From positions 682,001 to 746,000 of the forward strand of contig JADJPW010000003.1 of assembly GCA_016713035.1 (NCBI GenBank): DNA of 64,000 bases, given 5' to 3'. This document shows, one piece after another, positions 1 through 8,941 of this stretch. The notes under the pieces are model-generated. The model did no database searches, had not been told where the DNA came from, and was given only the letters and a program-made list of their open reading frames with translations. Position 1 is the stretch's first letter, and each line of letters starts with the position of its first letter. Source of the DNA: Verrucomicrobiaceae bacterium. GTDB taxonomy: Bacteria > Verrucomicrobiota > Verrucomicrobiia > Verrucomicrobiales > Verrucomicrobiaceae. Both the position numbers and the translations under genes were made by a program.

Positions 1-1005
1 GGGCTTCATGGGCACGTCGCCATTTTTGCCTTCATACCAGTGCAGCTTGATCTCGCCATATTTGGCATGCTTGAAGGAGCAGATGACGTGGGACCAGGCG
101 GGCCAGCTATGCTCTGTGAGCTCGCCGACTTCGGCTTCGAGCTTATACGGCTCGCCGAGCTCGCAGGCCCAGAAGGGACCGTCCATGATGTGACAGCCCA
201 TGTCGCCCATGGCTCCAGCACCGAATTCACGGTGTCCGCGCCACGCTAAAGGATGCAGTCCTGGGACGTAGGGCATATCTGGGGACTGAGCGAGCCAGTT
301 GGTCCAGCTTACGTGCGCCGGGGCCTGACCGATTGCTTCGGCGGCAGCGTTGGCTTCTTCCTTGCGGCGCGGTTTGGGAGCTGTTTTGCCTGTGTAGATG
401 TCTAGCGCGGCATTTCCCTGCGGCCAGATGGGACGGTTGGTCCAAACGTGAATTTCTTTCACGTTGCCGACGATGCCTGCATTCATCCACTCTTTGAATT
501 GGCGAATAGACTCGCCGGAATGGCCCTGGTTGCCCATGTTGGTCTTCACGCCTTTCTTTTTGGCGGCTTCATGGAGCTGATTGGCCTCCCAGATGCGGTT
601 CACGAGGGGCTTTTGCACGCAGACATGCTTGCCGCGTTTGATGGCCTCCATCGCTGCCGGATAATGGGCATGGTCAGGGGTGGAGACAGTCACCATATCG
701 ATCTGGTCGCCCATGGTATCGAACATCTCACGGAAGCTCTGGAACATCTTCGCCCCTGGATACTTCTTCTGCGCATCCGCGAGGCGGTTGCTGTCGATGT
801 CGCAGATCGCGACGACGTTTGCGCCTTCAGCCGCGATGGCGATGTCACTCGCGCCTTTGCCGCCCGCGCCGCCGATGCCTGCGACGTTGAGTTTTTTGAC
901 GCCACCTTCCTGACCGAGCAGGAGGTGTGGGAAGAAAATACCGCCAGTGGCGGCTGCGGTGCCACGGAGGAAGGCGCGGCGATTGGGGAAGAGTGTGGGC
1001 TTCAT
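1..1005 (-). CDS. Gfo/Idh/MocA family oxidoreductase, 3' end outside window
   Basis: Probable NAD(P)-dependent sugar oxidoreductase exported by the Tat route. The 335 codons present start at the ATG read from 1005 and run off the window edge with no stop. The N-terminus holds a twin-arginine signal (NRRAFLRGT, residues 8-16) and an Ala-rich core. A Rossmann fold follows, with the dinucleotide loop GIGGAGGKG near residue 44 and the acidic VAICDID strand end near residue 65. The family motif appears as VQKPL near residue 130. Exported Gfo/Idh proteins of this kind are common in Planctomycetes and Verrucomicrobia and often sit near DUF1080 3-keto-disaccharide hydrolases, as here (2381). The substrate cannot be read from the sequence. 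Confidence 0.88.
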   Translation of the reverse strand, partial: MKPTLFPNRRAFLRGTAAATGGIFFPHLLLGQEGGVKKLNVAGIGGAGGKGASDIAIAAEGANVVAICDIDSNRLADAQKKYPGAKMFQSFREMFDTMGDQIDMVTVSTPDHAHYPAAMEAIKRGKHVCVQKPLVNRIWEANQLHEAAKKKGVKTNMGNQGHSGESIRQFKEWMNAGIVGNVKEIHVWTNRPIWPQGNAALDIYTGKTAPKPRRKEEANAAAEAIGQAPAHVSWTNWLAQSPDMPYVPGLHPLAWRGHREFGAGAMGDMGCHIMDGPFWACELGEPYKLEAEVGELTEHSWPAWSHVICSFKHAKYGEIKLHWYEGKNGDVPMKP

Positions 1006-1088
1006 AGTTGGATTGGGGGCCGCAAAGATAGCGGCGATGCGTCCATGAACGCAACTTCAAAGCTGGTTCCTACGGCTTTCTGTGCTTC

Positions 1089-2291
1089 TCACTGCTGCCT
1101 GGCCACCATCAGGCTCGTGCGAGAGGGCTCAAATAGATACCCGATGCCAAAATCCAGCGCCTGTGCCCCTGGCTGACCACTGCGATACGCCTCGATCAGG
1201 TCTGGCTGCTGGCTGTTCGGGAAAATATCCAGCGTGCCCTGGTAGTTCCCATAGAGCCGGATCTGCCGTCCTGCTTTGAGTAGGGATGCATAAGGCACCC
1301 CCGTCGGGTCCTGCACGATGGCACCACAGCTCTGGAGTAAAAAATCACGGATGCGTGAAAATGACCCCTCATGCATCAGATACGACGCACTCTTTGTAAA
1401 CACCGGCACTCGGCCAAAGCGTGACACAAAGCTCAAGAACGGAGCCCCCAGCCCACCATCCGACAAATCCTGCCTGAAGTAAAAAAGGTGCTTCGTGCCA
1501 CCCCAGCCCGTGCGGCAGCGGATCAGCAGACCCGTGTGGCCAGATGAGCCTGCCATCACCGCATTTCCCCCCGCATCTAGCTGCACGGTATCCACCGATT
1601 CGATTCGCAGACCCGCCCTTGCCAAAAAGACCATCATCACTGGCAGCACGCCTTTGAACCGCGTCGCCTGTAGATCGCTACGCATGTCCTTCGTGATAAA
1701 ATAACTGAACTGCATGCTCGTTTGCAGCGTGCTGCGTAGCTGCGCTAGGCCCTCCTGCACATCCGCCGCAGTCAGGGCCGCCAGCTCAGGCATCGGCTCT
1801 GCTCCCTCTAGTCCACACAGCACATAGCTCTCTGCATGCGGGAAAAACGCGTTCGCAAAAAGAAAATCCGGCCCGCTGAAGGGATAGAATACCGTCCCTG
1901 CATCCCGCAAATCTCCGATCTCTCTGGCAGCCCAGCGCTGGATCGGATCGCGGTGCAGCTGCACATGCGTCTGCCACATCATGTCCATCCGCTGCCGGTG
2001 CTGCTGCCAGATCGGTGAGCGGCGGATACCTGCTAGCTGATCGAGCCCCTCCGCATCCATCCCCGCCAGCATGCGAGCCACATCATTGAGCGTCGTCGAG
2101 TGCGCCGGCACATTCATCGACGCCGCACCATTATATAAGGGCTCCGCGCCATCCGCAGGCAGCGCACGCTGCACCTCCGGCATGGATTCATCATAGACCA
2201 CCTCCGCCTTCGGCGGCGGCGGCAGTGCACACCCCGTGAGCCATAGCGTGGCAGCTAGAACTGAAAAACCGTGAAAAAGAGCCGCTTTCAT
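1089..2291 (-). CDS. Putative lipoprotein of unknown function
   Basis: A 400-residue protein with an N-terminal hydrophobic segment and a lipobox (LTGC, Cys about residue 21), so probably a lipid-anchored envelope protein. After a Pro-rich stretch the mature part is globular, with several aromatic-rich segments and no motif I can assign. It lies 83 bp upstream (in its own orientation) of the oxidoreductase at 1005 and could be co-transcribed with it. It diverges from the DUF1080 gene at 2381, leaving about 90 bp for two promoters. I do not recognise the family. Confidence 0.75.
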   Translation of the reverse strand: MKAALFHGFSVLAATLWLTGCALPPPPKAEVVYDESMPEVQRALPADGAEPLYNGAASMNVPAHSTTLNDVARMLAGMDAEGLDQLAGIRRSPIWQQHRQRMDMMWQTHVQLHRDPIQRWAAREIGDLRDAGTVFYPFSGPDFLFANAFFPHAESYVLCGLEGAEPMPELAALTAADVQEGLAQLRSTLQTSMQFSYFITKDMRSDLQATRFKGVLPVMMVFLARAGLRIESVDTVQLDAGGNAVMAGSSGHTGLLIRCRTGWGGTKHLFYFRQDLSDGGLGAPFLSFVSRFGRVPVFTKSASYLMHEGSFSRIRDFLLQSCGAIVQDPTGVPYASLLKAGRQIRLYGNYQGTLDIFPNSQQPDLIEAYRSGQPGAQALDFGIGYLFEPSRTSLMVARQQ

Positions 2292-2380
2292 GCGCCGCCC
2301 ATCCTATCCCCCCCCGCAGAAGCACAACCCGAAACTTGAAACTTGGAACCCCTCCACCGCCGTTTATGCACTCCCGCTCC

Positions 2381-3530
2381 ATGAAATCACTGCCGCACCT
2401 CTTTTGTCTCCTCGCCCTCACCCACCCTGCCCTCGCCGAAGGCGGCTTCTACGGTGATCCCCCGGATGCCACCCACCCCTGGGCCATCCATGACATGAAT
2501 CGCCCACAGCCCCCGCGTGTCGAGCCCGGTGAAAACAGCGCCCCACCCTCCGACGCCGTCATCCTCTTCTCCGGCAAGCCAGAGGAAATCAGCAAATGGA
2601 AATCGGACAAGCCCACTGGCGAGCCCACCAAGTGGGAAGTCGTGGACGGCGTGCTCCAATGCGTGCCCGGCAGCGGCTACATCCGCAGCGTCGAAGAATT
2701 CGCCGACTGCCAGCTCCACATCGAGTGGTCAGCCCCCTCCAAAGTCGAAGGCAACAGCCAAGGCCGCGGCAACAGCGGCGTCTTCCTCATGGGTCAGGTC
2801 GAGGTGCAGGTGCTCGATAATCACAACAACCCCACCTACCCCGACGGCTTCGCCAGCAGCATCTACGGCATCAATCCGCCCGCCGCCAATCCCCTGCGTG
2901 CTCCCGGCCAGTGGCAGAGCTACGACATCGTCTTCCGCCGCCCCATCTTCAAAGACGGCCAGCAGATCGACCCCGGCTACATCACCGTCTTCGTCAATGG
3001 CGTCCTCACCCAGGACCACACCCCGCTCGAAGGCGGCGGCGGCCACAAAGGCCGCAGCAAGCCACGCGCCTTCCCTGAAAAAGGACCGCTCAAAATCCAG
3101 GACCACGGCAATCCCGTGCGCTTCCGCAACATCTGGTATCGCCCACTGCCAAAGCGGGCCATCGAAGGCGGCGAGATACTCCAAGATGAGCGAGGAAGCC
3201 ACCGCCAAAAAGCGTGCCGAAATCGCCAAAACCATCCGCGAAGACGCCGCAAAGCTGCAAGGCAACGCCAAAGCCCTCCGCCTCCTCGAATCCCTCTGCT
3301 ACGAAGCCAACGCTGACGCCGAGAAAGCCTCTCTCGCCACACTCACAGCCTTCGCAGCCGAAGCAAAAACCGCAGACGCCACCAAGCAGGAAAAGCAAAA
3401 AGGCGAAATCATGAACGTCGCCAAAGCCCTCCGCTACATGACCCACTTCAAGCTCCTCCCCGCCGATACCTCCGCCAAAGCTGACCTCGAAGCCGTCATC
3501 CAAGCACGCGATTGGGAAAAGAAGAAGTGA
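2381..3530 (+). CDS. DUF1080 3-keto-disaccharide hydrolase with a +1 frameshift
   Basis: Exported DUF1080 (3-keto-disaccharide hydrolase, concanavalin-like fold) protein. The start chosen is the ATG at 2381, which opens a clear signal peptide (MKSLPHLFCLLALTHPALA). The DUF1080 core, including FSGKPEE, NSGVFLMG and RNIWYRPLP, runs to about 3175. Reading then continues in the next frame (KMSEEATAKKRAEI onward) to the stop at 3530. Removing one base near 3176 fuses the two as EGGEYSKMSEEA, giving a Lys/Glu/Ala-rich helical C-terminal tail that I associate with this subfamily. Either a sequencing insertion or a true lesion is possible. A separate small gene starting at 3186 is less likely because of the exact fusion. 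Confidence 0.78.
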
Positions 3531-3542
3531 GAAGGTATCCCC

Positions 3543-4455
3543 ATGGACTTTCTCGTTCTAACCTTTCTCGCGTTGTTTCTTATCATCACAGGTACTCTTT
3601 TGCAGAACTGGTGGCGAAGGAAGAATGGCTTACTTGATCCAGACGAGGAGCCGCCTGTGGTGATGGCGGATCTCAAGCGATGCATGGATTCTCTCTCCAA
3701 ACCCGCCATGCTGATCCGTAAGACCTCGGAAACCACATCATCATGGCTCGGCGGCTGCCCTCCTGAGCACGATAGCTTTGTGTGGCCTCGCTGCGGAGGG
3801 CGTCCTTTAACCTTCTTGGCCTGTTTGGATTTGTCCGAGACTGGAGTCGTTACGGATTGGCTACCTCCATCCGGCAGGCTGCTGTTTTTTTATGATGTAG
3901 AGGAGATGCCAGGGGCTTGATCCAAAAGATAGAGACAGTTTTCGAGTGCTTTACATTCCAGCTTCGGCCGCCAGACAAAATTCATTTGCGGCAAAACCGG
4001 AGGATATAAGTGACCAGACATGCTTAAAAAAGCATCATGTGAACTTTGTAAAGGCTCATACTTACCCTAGCATTTTCACAGAGGAGGTGGCCCGGCTAAA
4101 TTTGCACAGCAAACAGTCTGATGCCTGGATTGATCAATCCTCAGCCATTTACATGAGCCACCCGCATCATCAACTGGGAGGTTGGCCGGACGCAGTGCAA
4201 TCGCCTGAAATGGACAAGGAGTGCCAGCTCGCCTCCAACGGAGTGTATGTGGGCAATGAGGAGGGATATAAGTGCGAGAAGGCGCAAAAACTTATGGCTG
4301 GGGCCGCCGAATGGAGCCTGCTCCTCCAATTCGACAGTGATGAAGAACTCGACATCATGTGGGGAGACTGCGGAATGGTTTATTTCTGGGTGAAACGCGA
4401 ACAGGCGAAATTGGGAGACTTTAGCGGCGCTTGGCTTGTGTTTCAATGTTGCTGA
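3543..4455 (+). pseudogene. YwqG/DUF1963 family protein, frameshifted
   Basis: Two reading frames together make one YwqG-family (DUF1963) protein. The first (3543-3920) carries an N-terminal membrane anchor and the family signatures WPRCGGRPLTFLACLDLSE and LLFFYD. The second continues from about 3913 with LDPKDRDSFRVLYIP, HQLGGWPDAVQ, LLLQFDSDEE, WGDCGMVYFWV and ends at 4455. The break lies in the G run near 3912-3915: removing one G, or adding two bases to restore a Trp, restores the frame. The family's biochemical function is unknown. The gene is either dead or affected by a sequence error. Confidence 0.8.
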
Positions 4456-4489
4456 TACCATCCTTTACCACATCCTGCGGTGCCAAGTC

Positions 4490-4960
4490 ATGAAAACTCC
4501 TTCTGCCGCCGCAAGCTTCGCTGTCCTCTGCGGATTCATCCTCCTCACCTTCCTCGCACCCGCAGCGGGTGCTTTCACACCGCCAGGTGAATGGTATCAA
4601 TCACTCGCGAAACCCACTTGGAATCCGCCCTCTTGGCTCTTCGGCCCGGTCTGGACCGCCCTCTATCTCATGATGGCCATCGCCGCATGGACAGTGTGGC
4701 GGCGAGTCGGCTGGGGCCGTGAAATGATGCTCTACATCGTCCAGCTCGCCCTCAATGCCGCCTGGACACCCCTATTCTTTGGTGCCCATCAAATCGGTGC
4801 TGCCCTCCTCGTCATCATCAGCCTGTGGATCGCCATTTTCATCACCCAGCGGGCATTCGGCGCGGTATCACGCCCCGCAGGCCTCCTCCTCCTGCCCTAC
4901 CTCGCCTGGGTCAGCTTTGCCACCGTGCTGAATTTCACGCTCTGGCGGCTCAATAGCTGA
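4490..4960 (+). CDS. tspO: TspO/MBR family protein
   Basis: A 156-residue integral membrane protein of the TspO/MBR (tryptophan-rich sensory protein) family, which binds porphyrins and similar ligands. It has the expected five hydrophobic segments and the hallmark Trp/Pro motifs KPTWNPPSWLFGPVWT (about residues 37-52), NAAWTPLFFG and the C-terminal LPYLAWVSFATVLN. The start at 4490 gives the normal family length; an in-frame upstream start at 4436 would add an unlikely 18 residues overlapping the preceding gene. It lies just before the GntR regulator but may be independently expressed. Confidence 0.93.
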   Translation: MKTPSAAASFAVLCGFILLTFLAPAAGAFTPPGEWYQSLAKPTWNPPSWLFGPVWTALYLMMAIAAWTVWRRVGWGREMMLYIVQLALNAAWTPLFFGAHQIGAALLVIISLWIAIFITQRAFGAVSRPAGLLLLPYLAWVSFATVLNFTLWRLNS

Positions 4961-4995
4961 AAAACGCGTTAAAAGCGGCCTCCTCGCCCGTATGA

Positions 4996-5016
4996 GAAAT
5001 TGGTCTGACCAATTTC
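4996..5016. promoter_or_regulatory. GntR/FadR-type operator palindrome at regulator start
   Basis: A perfect inverted repeat: half-site GAAATTGGTC, one central T, then the exact reverse complement. The TGGTC-N-GACCA core matches the operator type known for FadR-subfamily GntR regulators such as E. coli FadR and PdhR. It ends two bases before the ATG at 5019, so bound protein would cover the start region of the regulator gene. This implies autoregulation and argues for start 5019 rather than 4992, which would place the operator inside the coding sequence. A second copy of the core lies at 23832-23846. Confidence 0.75.
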
Positions 5017-5018
5017 CC

Positions 5019-5666
5019 ATGTCCGTCTCTCTCGTCGAAACCGTCTCACGCCGCATCATCGGCCTCGCCCGCACCAATCGTCGCCTGCCGACGGAGCGGG
5101 ACATGTCGGCCAAATTTGGCGTCAGCCGTAGCGTCATCCGCGAGGCCGCAAAACGACTCGAACTCCAGGGCCTGCTCGAAATCCGCCAAGGCAGCGGCAT
5201 GACCGTCGTGGACAAGCTCCACAAGCCGCTCAACGGCGCACTCAGCCTCCTCGTGCCAAATGAAGCCCAACGCATCGCTCAACTCATCGAGGTGCGCCTT
5301 GCACTAGAACCAGAAAACGCCCTACACGCCGCCGAGCGTGCTACCACAGCCGATTTAAAGGCCCTCACCGACTGCCATCTCCGCTTTGAAGCAGCCGCCA
5401 CTTTTGAAGAACAGGTCCAAGCCGACATGACCTTTCACTGCCTCCTCGCAGAGGCCAGTGGCAACCGCATCGCCGCACTGCTCATTCAAAGCCTCTCCGA
5501 GCTGCTACAAACGAGCCTCAAACGCGGCTACAGCCGCGTCACCAAGGAACTAGCGGTCTCTGACCACGCCAAAATCCTCCGCGCCATCCTCGCCCGCCGC
5601 CCCGCTACTGCCGCCAAGGCCATGCGCACCCACCTCGAACACGCCCGCACCGATCTCGGTTTATGA
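5019..5666 (+). CDS. GntR family transcriptional regulator, FadR subfamily
   Basis: A 215-residue regulator. Residues about 8-70 form the winged helix-turn-helix (LPTERDMSAKFGVSRSVIRE, then LEIRQGSGMTVV), diagnostic for GntR. Residues about 80-210 form an all-helical FCD effector domain with acidic and His residues (EVRLALEPE, DMTFHCLLAEASGN, DHAKIL) spaced like the metal-binding site of FadR-type proteins. The effector is probably a carboxylate or sugar acid, which is inference only. The last codons overlap the start of the PSD1 gene by 4 bp, so the two are translationally coupled. Start 5019 is preferred over 4992 because of the operator. Confidence 0.9.
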   Translation: MSVSLVETVSRRIIGLARTNRRLPTERDMSAKFGVSRSVIREAAKRLELQGLLEIRQGSGMTVVDKLHKPLNGALSLLVPNEAQRIAQLIEVRLALEPENALHAAERATTADLKALTDCHLRFEAAATFEEQVQADMTFHCLLAEASGNRIAALLIQSLSELLQTSLKRGYSRVTKELAVSDHAKILRAILARRPATAAKAMRTHLEHARTDLGL

Positions 5667-8600
5667 GACTTCTCTTATTCGCCCTATCCGCCCCATCCGT
5701 CCTATTCTCCCAGGACTTCGATCGCGAAATCCGCCCCCTCCTCCAAGAGCGCTGCGTCGAGTGCCACGGCCCCGAAAAGCAAAAAGCAGACCTGCGCCTC
5801 GATGCGCGAATCCACGCCTTCAAAGGCGGCGAGAGCGGCCCTGCCATCATCGCAGGCAAAACCAGCGCATCTCCACTCTTCAAACACATCACCGCCACCG
5901 GCGATGAACGCATGCCACCGAAAGGCGAGCCCCTCACGGCTGATCAAATCGCCAAAATCAAAGCCTGGATCGACTCCGGCGCCATCTGGCCCGAAAACGC
6001 TGCGGACAAAGCCGCCGCTCAAGACCCACGCCTCACACAGTGGGCGTATCAGCCAATTCCTGATTCTGGATTCATGATTCCTGATTCGGTGAACCCCATC
6101 GACTACTTCATAACCAAAAGGCTCGCCGAAAAGGGCCTGGCACTCTCACCTCTGGCTGATCCGCACACCCTGGTCCGCCGTCTTCACCTCATCGTCACCG
6201 GGCTGCCTCCAAACTCTGAGCAAATCAGGAATCAGGAATCTAAAATCAGGAATTCTCCCGTTTCGCTCATCGACTCTCTTTTATCCTCCCGCCACTACGG
6301 CGAGAAATGGGCCCGCCACTGGCTGGATGTCGTGCGTTTCGCTGACTCGAACGGCTTTGAGACCAACCACGAGCGCCCGAATGCCTGGCGCTACCGCAAC
6401 TACGTCATCGACGCCTTCAACTCTGACAAACCCTACGACCGCTTCATGTTCGAGCAGATCGCTGGCGACACCTGTGACGCAGATGTCGCCACCGGCTTCA
6501 TCGTCGGTGGTCCGTATGATCGTGTGAAGGGCCAGGACAAAAATTTGCAGCTCATGCAGCGTGCCGACGAGCTCTCCGACATGGTCAACACCACTGGCAC
6601 GACCTTCCTCGCCACGACGATGATCTGCGCGAAGTGCCACAACCACAAATTTGATCCCGTCCTGCAAACCGACTTCTACTCCATGCAGGCTGTCTTTTCC
6701 GGCGTGCAGCATGGCGAGCGCCCGATCAAGTCACCGGAATACGCCGCTCAGGAGAAAAAGGCCGCTGCAATCCGCGCCAAGCTCGCACCGCTCCTCACCA
6801 AACTTGCTGAATATCAGCCAAAAGCCCTGCTAGGCCGCCGCCTGACACTCAGTGAGGAAGAAGCGGCGTTTTTGAAGACACCGAAAGGCGTCAAACCCAC
6901 CGAATACGACACCGGCACCGCCCAGGGCGAGCTGAACGACCCCGGCGATGCACACCGCTTCCCCAACATCGGCGAGAGCTACCGCTACTTCGTCGAGGAG
7001 CCCGGCACTGACTGCGTGGCGTGGACACCGAAACGCAGCGGCAAACATCGCATCTGGGTGAGCTGGGGCGTTTGGACCACGCATGCACCGGACGCCCGCT
7101 TCATTCTCGAAACCAACGGCAAACAAACCGAAATCGGCACCATCAACCAACGCCAGTTCGCCGATGGCACACCGGCCATCGCCAGCAAAAAACGCTGGAG
7201 CAGCTTCAAAAGCCTCGGCGAGCACGAACTGGCCGCCGATAGCCGCATCCTGCTCCGCATGGGCCCGACAAGTGCTCCGATGGCCGCAGACATCCTCCTC
7301 CTCGAAGAACTGCCCGCGCCTTCCGAAAAGCTCCATATCCGCCCACCCGTCACTCACACCGCCAACACGGATCTTTTCACTCCCACGACCGCGAAACACC
7401 TCCGCTTCGTCATTGAGGACAGCTATAGCAACAACGCCTGCATCGACGAACTCGAGATTTTCGGCCCCAACGGCGAAAACCTCGCGTTGAAGGCCAAAAC
7501 GACCTCCAGCGGCGATTACGGCCCCTCGCCGATTCATAAGCTCGCACACATCAACGACGGCCATTACGGCAACAGTCGCAGTTGGATCGCCAAAGAAACA
7601 AAAGGCTGGGTAAAGTTCGATTTTGACCGTGCGCATGAAATCAACCGCGTCGTCTGGAGTCGCGATCGCAGCACCAGCGGCAAGGTTTATGAAGATCGCC
7701 TCGCCACCGCGTATCGCATCGAGGTCTCTGACGATGCCAAGACCTGGAAAACCGTCGCCAGCCACGCGGATCGCCTCAGTGCCCGCTTTAACAAAAAGGT
7801 CAAAGCCATCCCATCCGCGTCGCACGCCCCCGCCGACCTCATCACAAAAGTCGATGCACTGCAAAAAGAGCTGCAAAGCTTCACCGAGCCGCCCATGGCC
7901 TACGCAGGCACCTTCAAGCAGCCAGAGCCCACGCATCGTCTGCATCGCGGCGATCACATGAACCCGCGGGAAGTCGTCGCACCGGATGCGCTCTCGCTTT
8001 TCCATCCCACTCTTGGCAGCTTCCATCTCGCGCCCGACGCCCCGGAGCAGCAGCGCCGCCTCGCCTTCGCCAAATGGCTCTCCGATCCACGCAATCCACT
8101 GCCCGCCCGCGTCATGGTGAACCGCATCTGGCATTACATCTTCGGCACCGGCCTCGTCGCCACGCCCAGCGATTTTGGCCACATGGGCTTCAAACCCACG
8201 CATCCCGAACTCCTCGACTGGCTCGCCAATGAGTTCATCAAGAGCGGCTGGAGCGTAAAGCACATTCAGAGACTCATTCTGACATCGAAGACGTTTCAGC
8301 AAGCGAGCACGCTCAATACTTCCATTCCTGATTCTAGAATCCTGAATCCTGATTCACTTCCACGCGCCGCTGCTGAACAACTCAGGAATCAGGAATCAGG
8401 AATCAGGAATGATGCGACCAACACCCTCCTCTGGCGCTTCTCCCCTCGTCGTCTCGACTCCGAAATCATCCGTGACAGCATCCTCGCCGTCACCGGCAGC
8501 CTCGATCTCACGCCCGGCGGCCCTGGCTTCATGCTCTACGAGCCCAATGCCAACTACGCCCGCAACTGGATCGCCGAAACGGGCGACTTCGAGCGCGAGG

Positions 8601-8938
8601 ACTACCGCCGCATGATCTACGCCCTCAAACTCCGCATGGAGCCCGACGCCATCTTCGCCGCCTTCGACGCCCCCGATGGCGGCCAAGTCTGCCCCAGCCG
8701 CCCCCGCAGCACCACGCCGCTCCAAGCGCTCAATCTCTACAACAGCCAGTTCGTCCTCGACCAAGCCACCAAACTCGCCGCCAAAGCCCAAAACGTCACC
8801 ACCGCCTACCAACTCGTCTATCAACGCCAACCCACAAAAGACGAACTCACCGCCGCCGAGTCCTTCGTCAAAGAAGAAGGCCTCCAAGCCTTCTGCCGCG
8901 CTCTTCTGAACTCGAACGAGTTTCTCTTCCTGGAATAG
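5663..8938 (+). CDS. PSD1 and planctomycete cytochrome-c domain protein (DUF1549/DUF1553)
   Basis: A 1091-residue exported protein. After a short signal peptide comes a planctomycete cytochrome-c domain with heme motif CVECH (residues 31-35) and the MPPKGEPL loop that commonly follows it. DUF1549 (PSD1) starts near residue 145 (IDYFITKRLAEKG) and includes a second heme-type motif CAKCH. An inserted carbohydrate-binding-like region spans roughly residues 440-710, including a discoidin-like part near 580-710. DUF1553 (NRIWHYIFGTGLV onward) finishes the protein. Such proteins are usually paired with DUF1501 partners, as with the next gene 3 bp downstream. Three heptamer repeat tracts are translated in frame (see repeats at 6056, 6224 and 8324). 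The biochemical role is not established; polysaccharide catabolism is the usual inference. Confidence 0.92.
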   Translation: MRLLLFALSAPSVLFSQDFDREIRPLLQERCVECHGPEKQKADLRLDARIHAFKGGESGPAIIAGKTSASPLFKHITATGDERMPPKGEPLTADQIAKIKAWIDSGAIWPENAADKAAAQDPRLTQWAYQPIPDSGFMIPDSVNPIDYFITKRLAEKGLALSPLADPHTLVRRLHLIVTGLPPNSEQIRNQESKIRNSPVSLIDSLLSSRHYGEKWARHWLDVVRFADSNGFETNHERPNAWRYRNYVIDAFNSDKPYDRFMFEQIAGDTCDADVATGFIVGGPYDRVKGQDKNLQLMQRADELSDMVNTTGTTFLATTMICAKCHNHKFDPVLQTDFYSMQAVFSGVQHGERPIKSPEYAAQEKKAAAIRAKLAPLLTKLAEYQPKALLGRRLTLSEEEAAFLKTPKGVKPTEYDTGTAQGELNDPGDAHRFPNIGESYRYFVEEPGTDCVAWTPKRSGKHRIWVSWGVWTTHAPDARFILETNGKQTEIGTINQRQFADGTPAIASKKRWSSFKSLGEHELAADSRILLRMGPTSAPMAADILLLEELPAPSEKLHIRPPVTHTANTDLFTPTTAKHLRFVIEDSYSNNACIDELEIFGPNGENLALKAKTTSSGDYGPSPIHKLAHINDGHYGNSRSWIAKETKGWVKFDFDRAHEINRVVWSRDRSTSGKVYEDRLATAYRIEVSDDAKTWKTVASHADRLSARFNKKVKAIPSASHAPADLITKVDALQKELQSFTEPPMAYAGTFKQPEPTHRLHRGDHMNPREVVAPDALSLFHPTLGSFHLAPDAPEQQRRLAFAKWLSDPRNPLPARVMVNRIWHYIFGTGLVATPSDFGHMGFKPTHPELLDWLANEFIKSGWSVKHIQRLILTSKTFQQASTLNTSIPDSRILNPDSLPRAAAEQLRNQESGIRNDATNTLLWRFSPRRLDSEIIRDSILAVTGSLDLTPGGPGFMLYEPNANYARNWIAETGDFEREDYRRMIYALKLRMEPDAIFAAFDAPDGGQVCPSRPRSTTPLQALNLYNSQFVLDQATKLAAKAQNVTTAYQLVYQRQPTKDELTAAESFVKEEGLQAFCRALLNSNEFLFLE
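6056..6090 (+). repeat. Heptamer repeat tract (ATTCNNG) in coding sequence
   Basis: Five consecutive 7-bp units of the form ATTCNNG/T lie inside the PSD1 gene and are translated as PIPDSGFMIPDS. The tract sits in the linker between the cytochrome-c domain and DUF1549. Its units (ATTCCTG) are the reverse complement of those at 6224-6251. Confidence 0.85.
6224..6251 (+). repeat. Heptamer repeat tract (ATCAGGA), inverted relative to 6056
   Basis: Four 7-bp units, three of them exactly ATCAGGA, translated as QIRNQESKIRN in DUF1549. The sequence is the inverted counterpart of the tract at 6056-6090, so the pair could form a long-range hairpin. Confidence 0.85.
8324..8410 (+). repeat. Inverted pair of heptamer tracts, hairpin inside PSD1 gene
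   Basis: A left arm of four 7-bp units (ATTCCTG, ATTCTAG, AATCCTG, AATCCTG; 8324-8351) and a right arm of four exact CAGGAAT units (8383-8410) are separated by 31 bp. The arms are largely complementary, predicting a stem-loop within the mRNA. Both arms are translated (IPDSRILNPDS and LRNQESGIRN), so the element appears as an in-frame insert between DUF1553 segments. Confidence 0.87.
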
Positions 8939-8941
8939 ATC

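Noticed and set aside
3186..3530. Separate small Lys/Glu-rich gene after DUF1080
   Set aside because: A single-base correction fuses it exactly to the DUF1080 protein, and it has no start context of its own.
6830..8302. 490-codon open frame on the - strand
   Set aside because: Shadow of the PSD1 gene; the + strand frame carries all conserved motifs.
6056..8410. CRISPR array from repeated tracts
   Set aside because: Units are 7 bp with no spacers and lie inside a translated gene; no cas genes are present.
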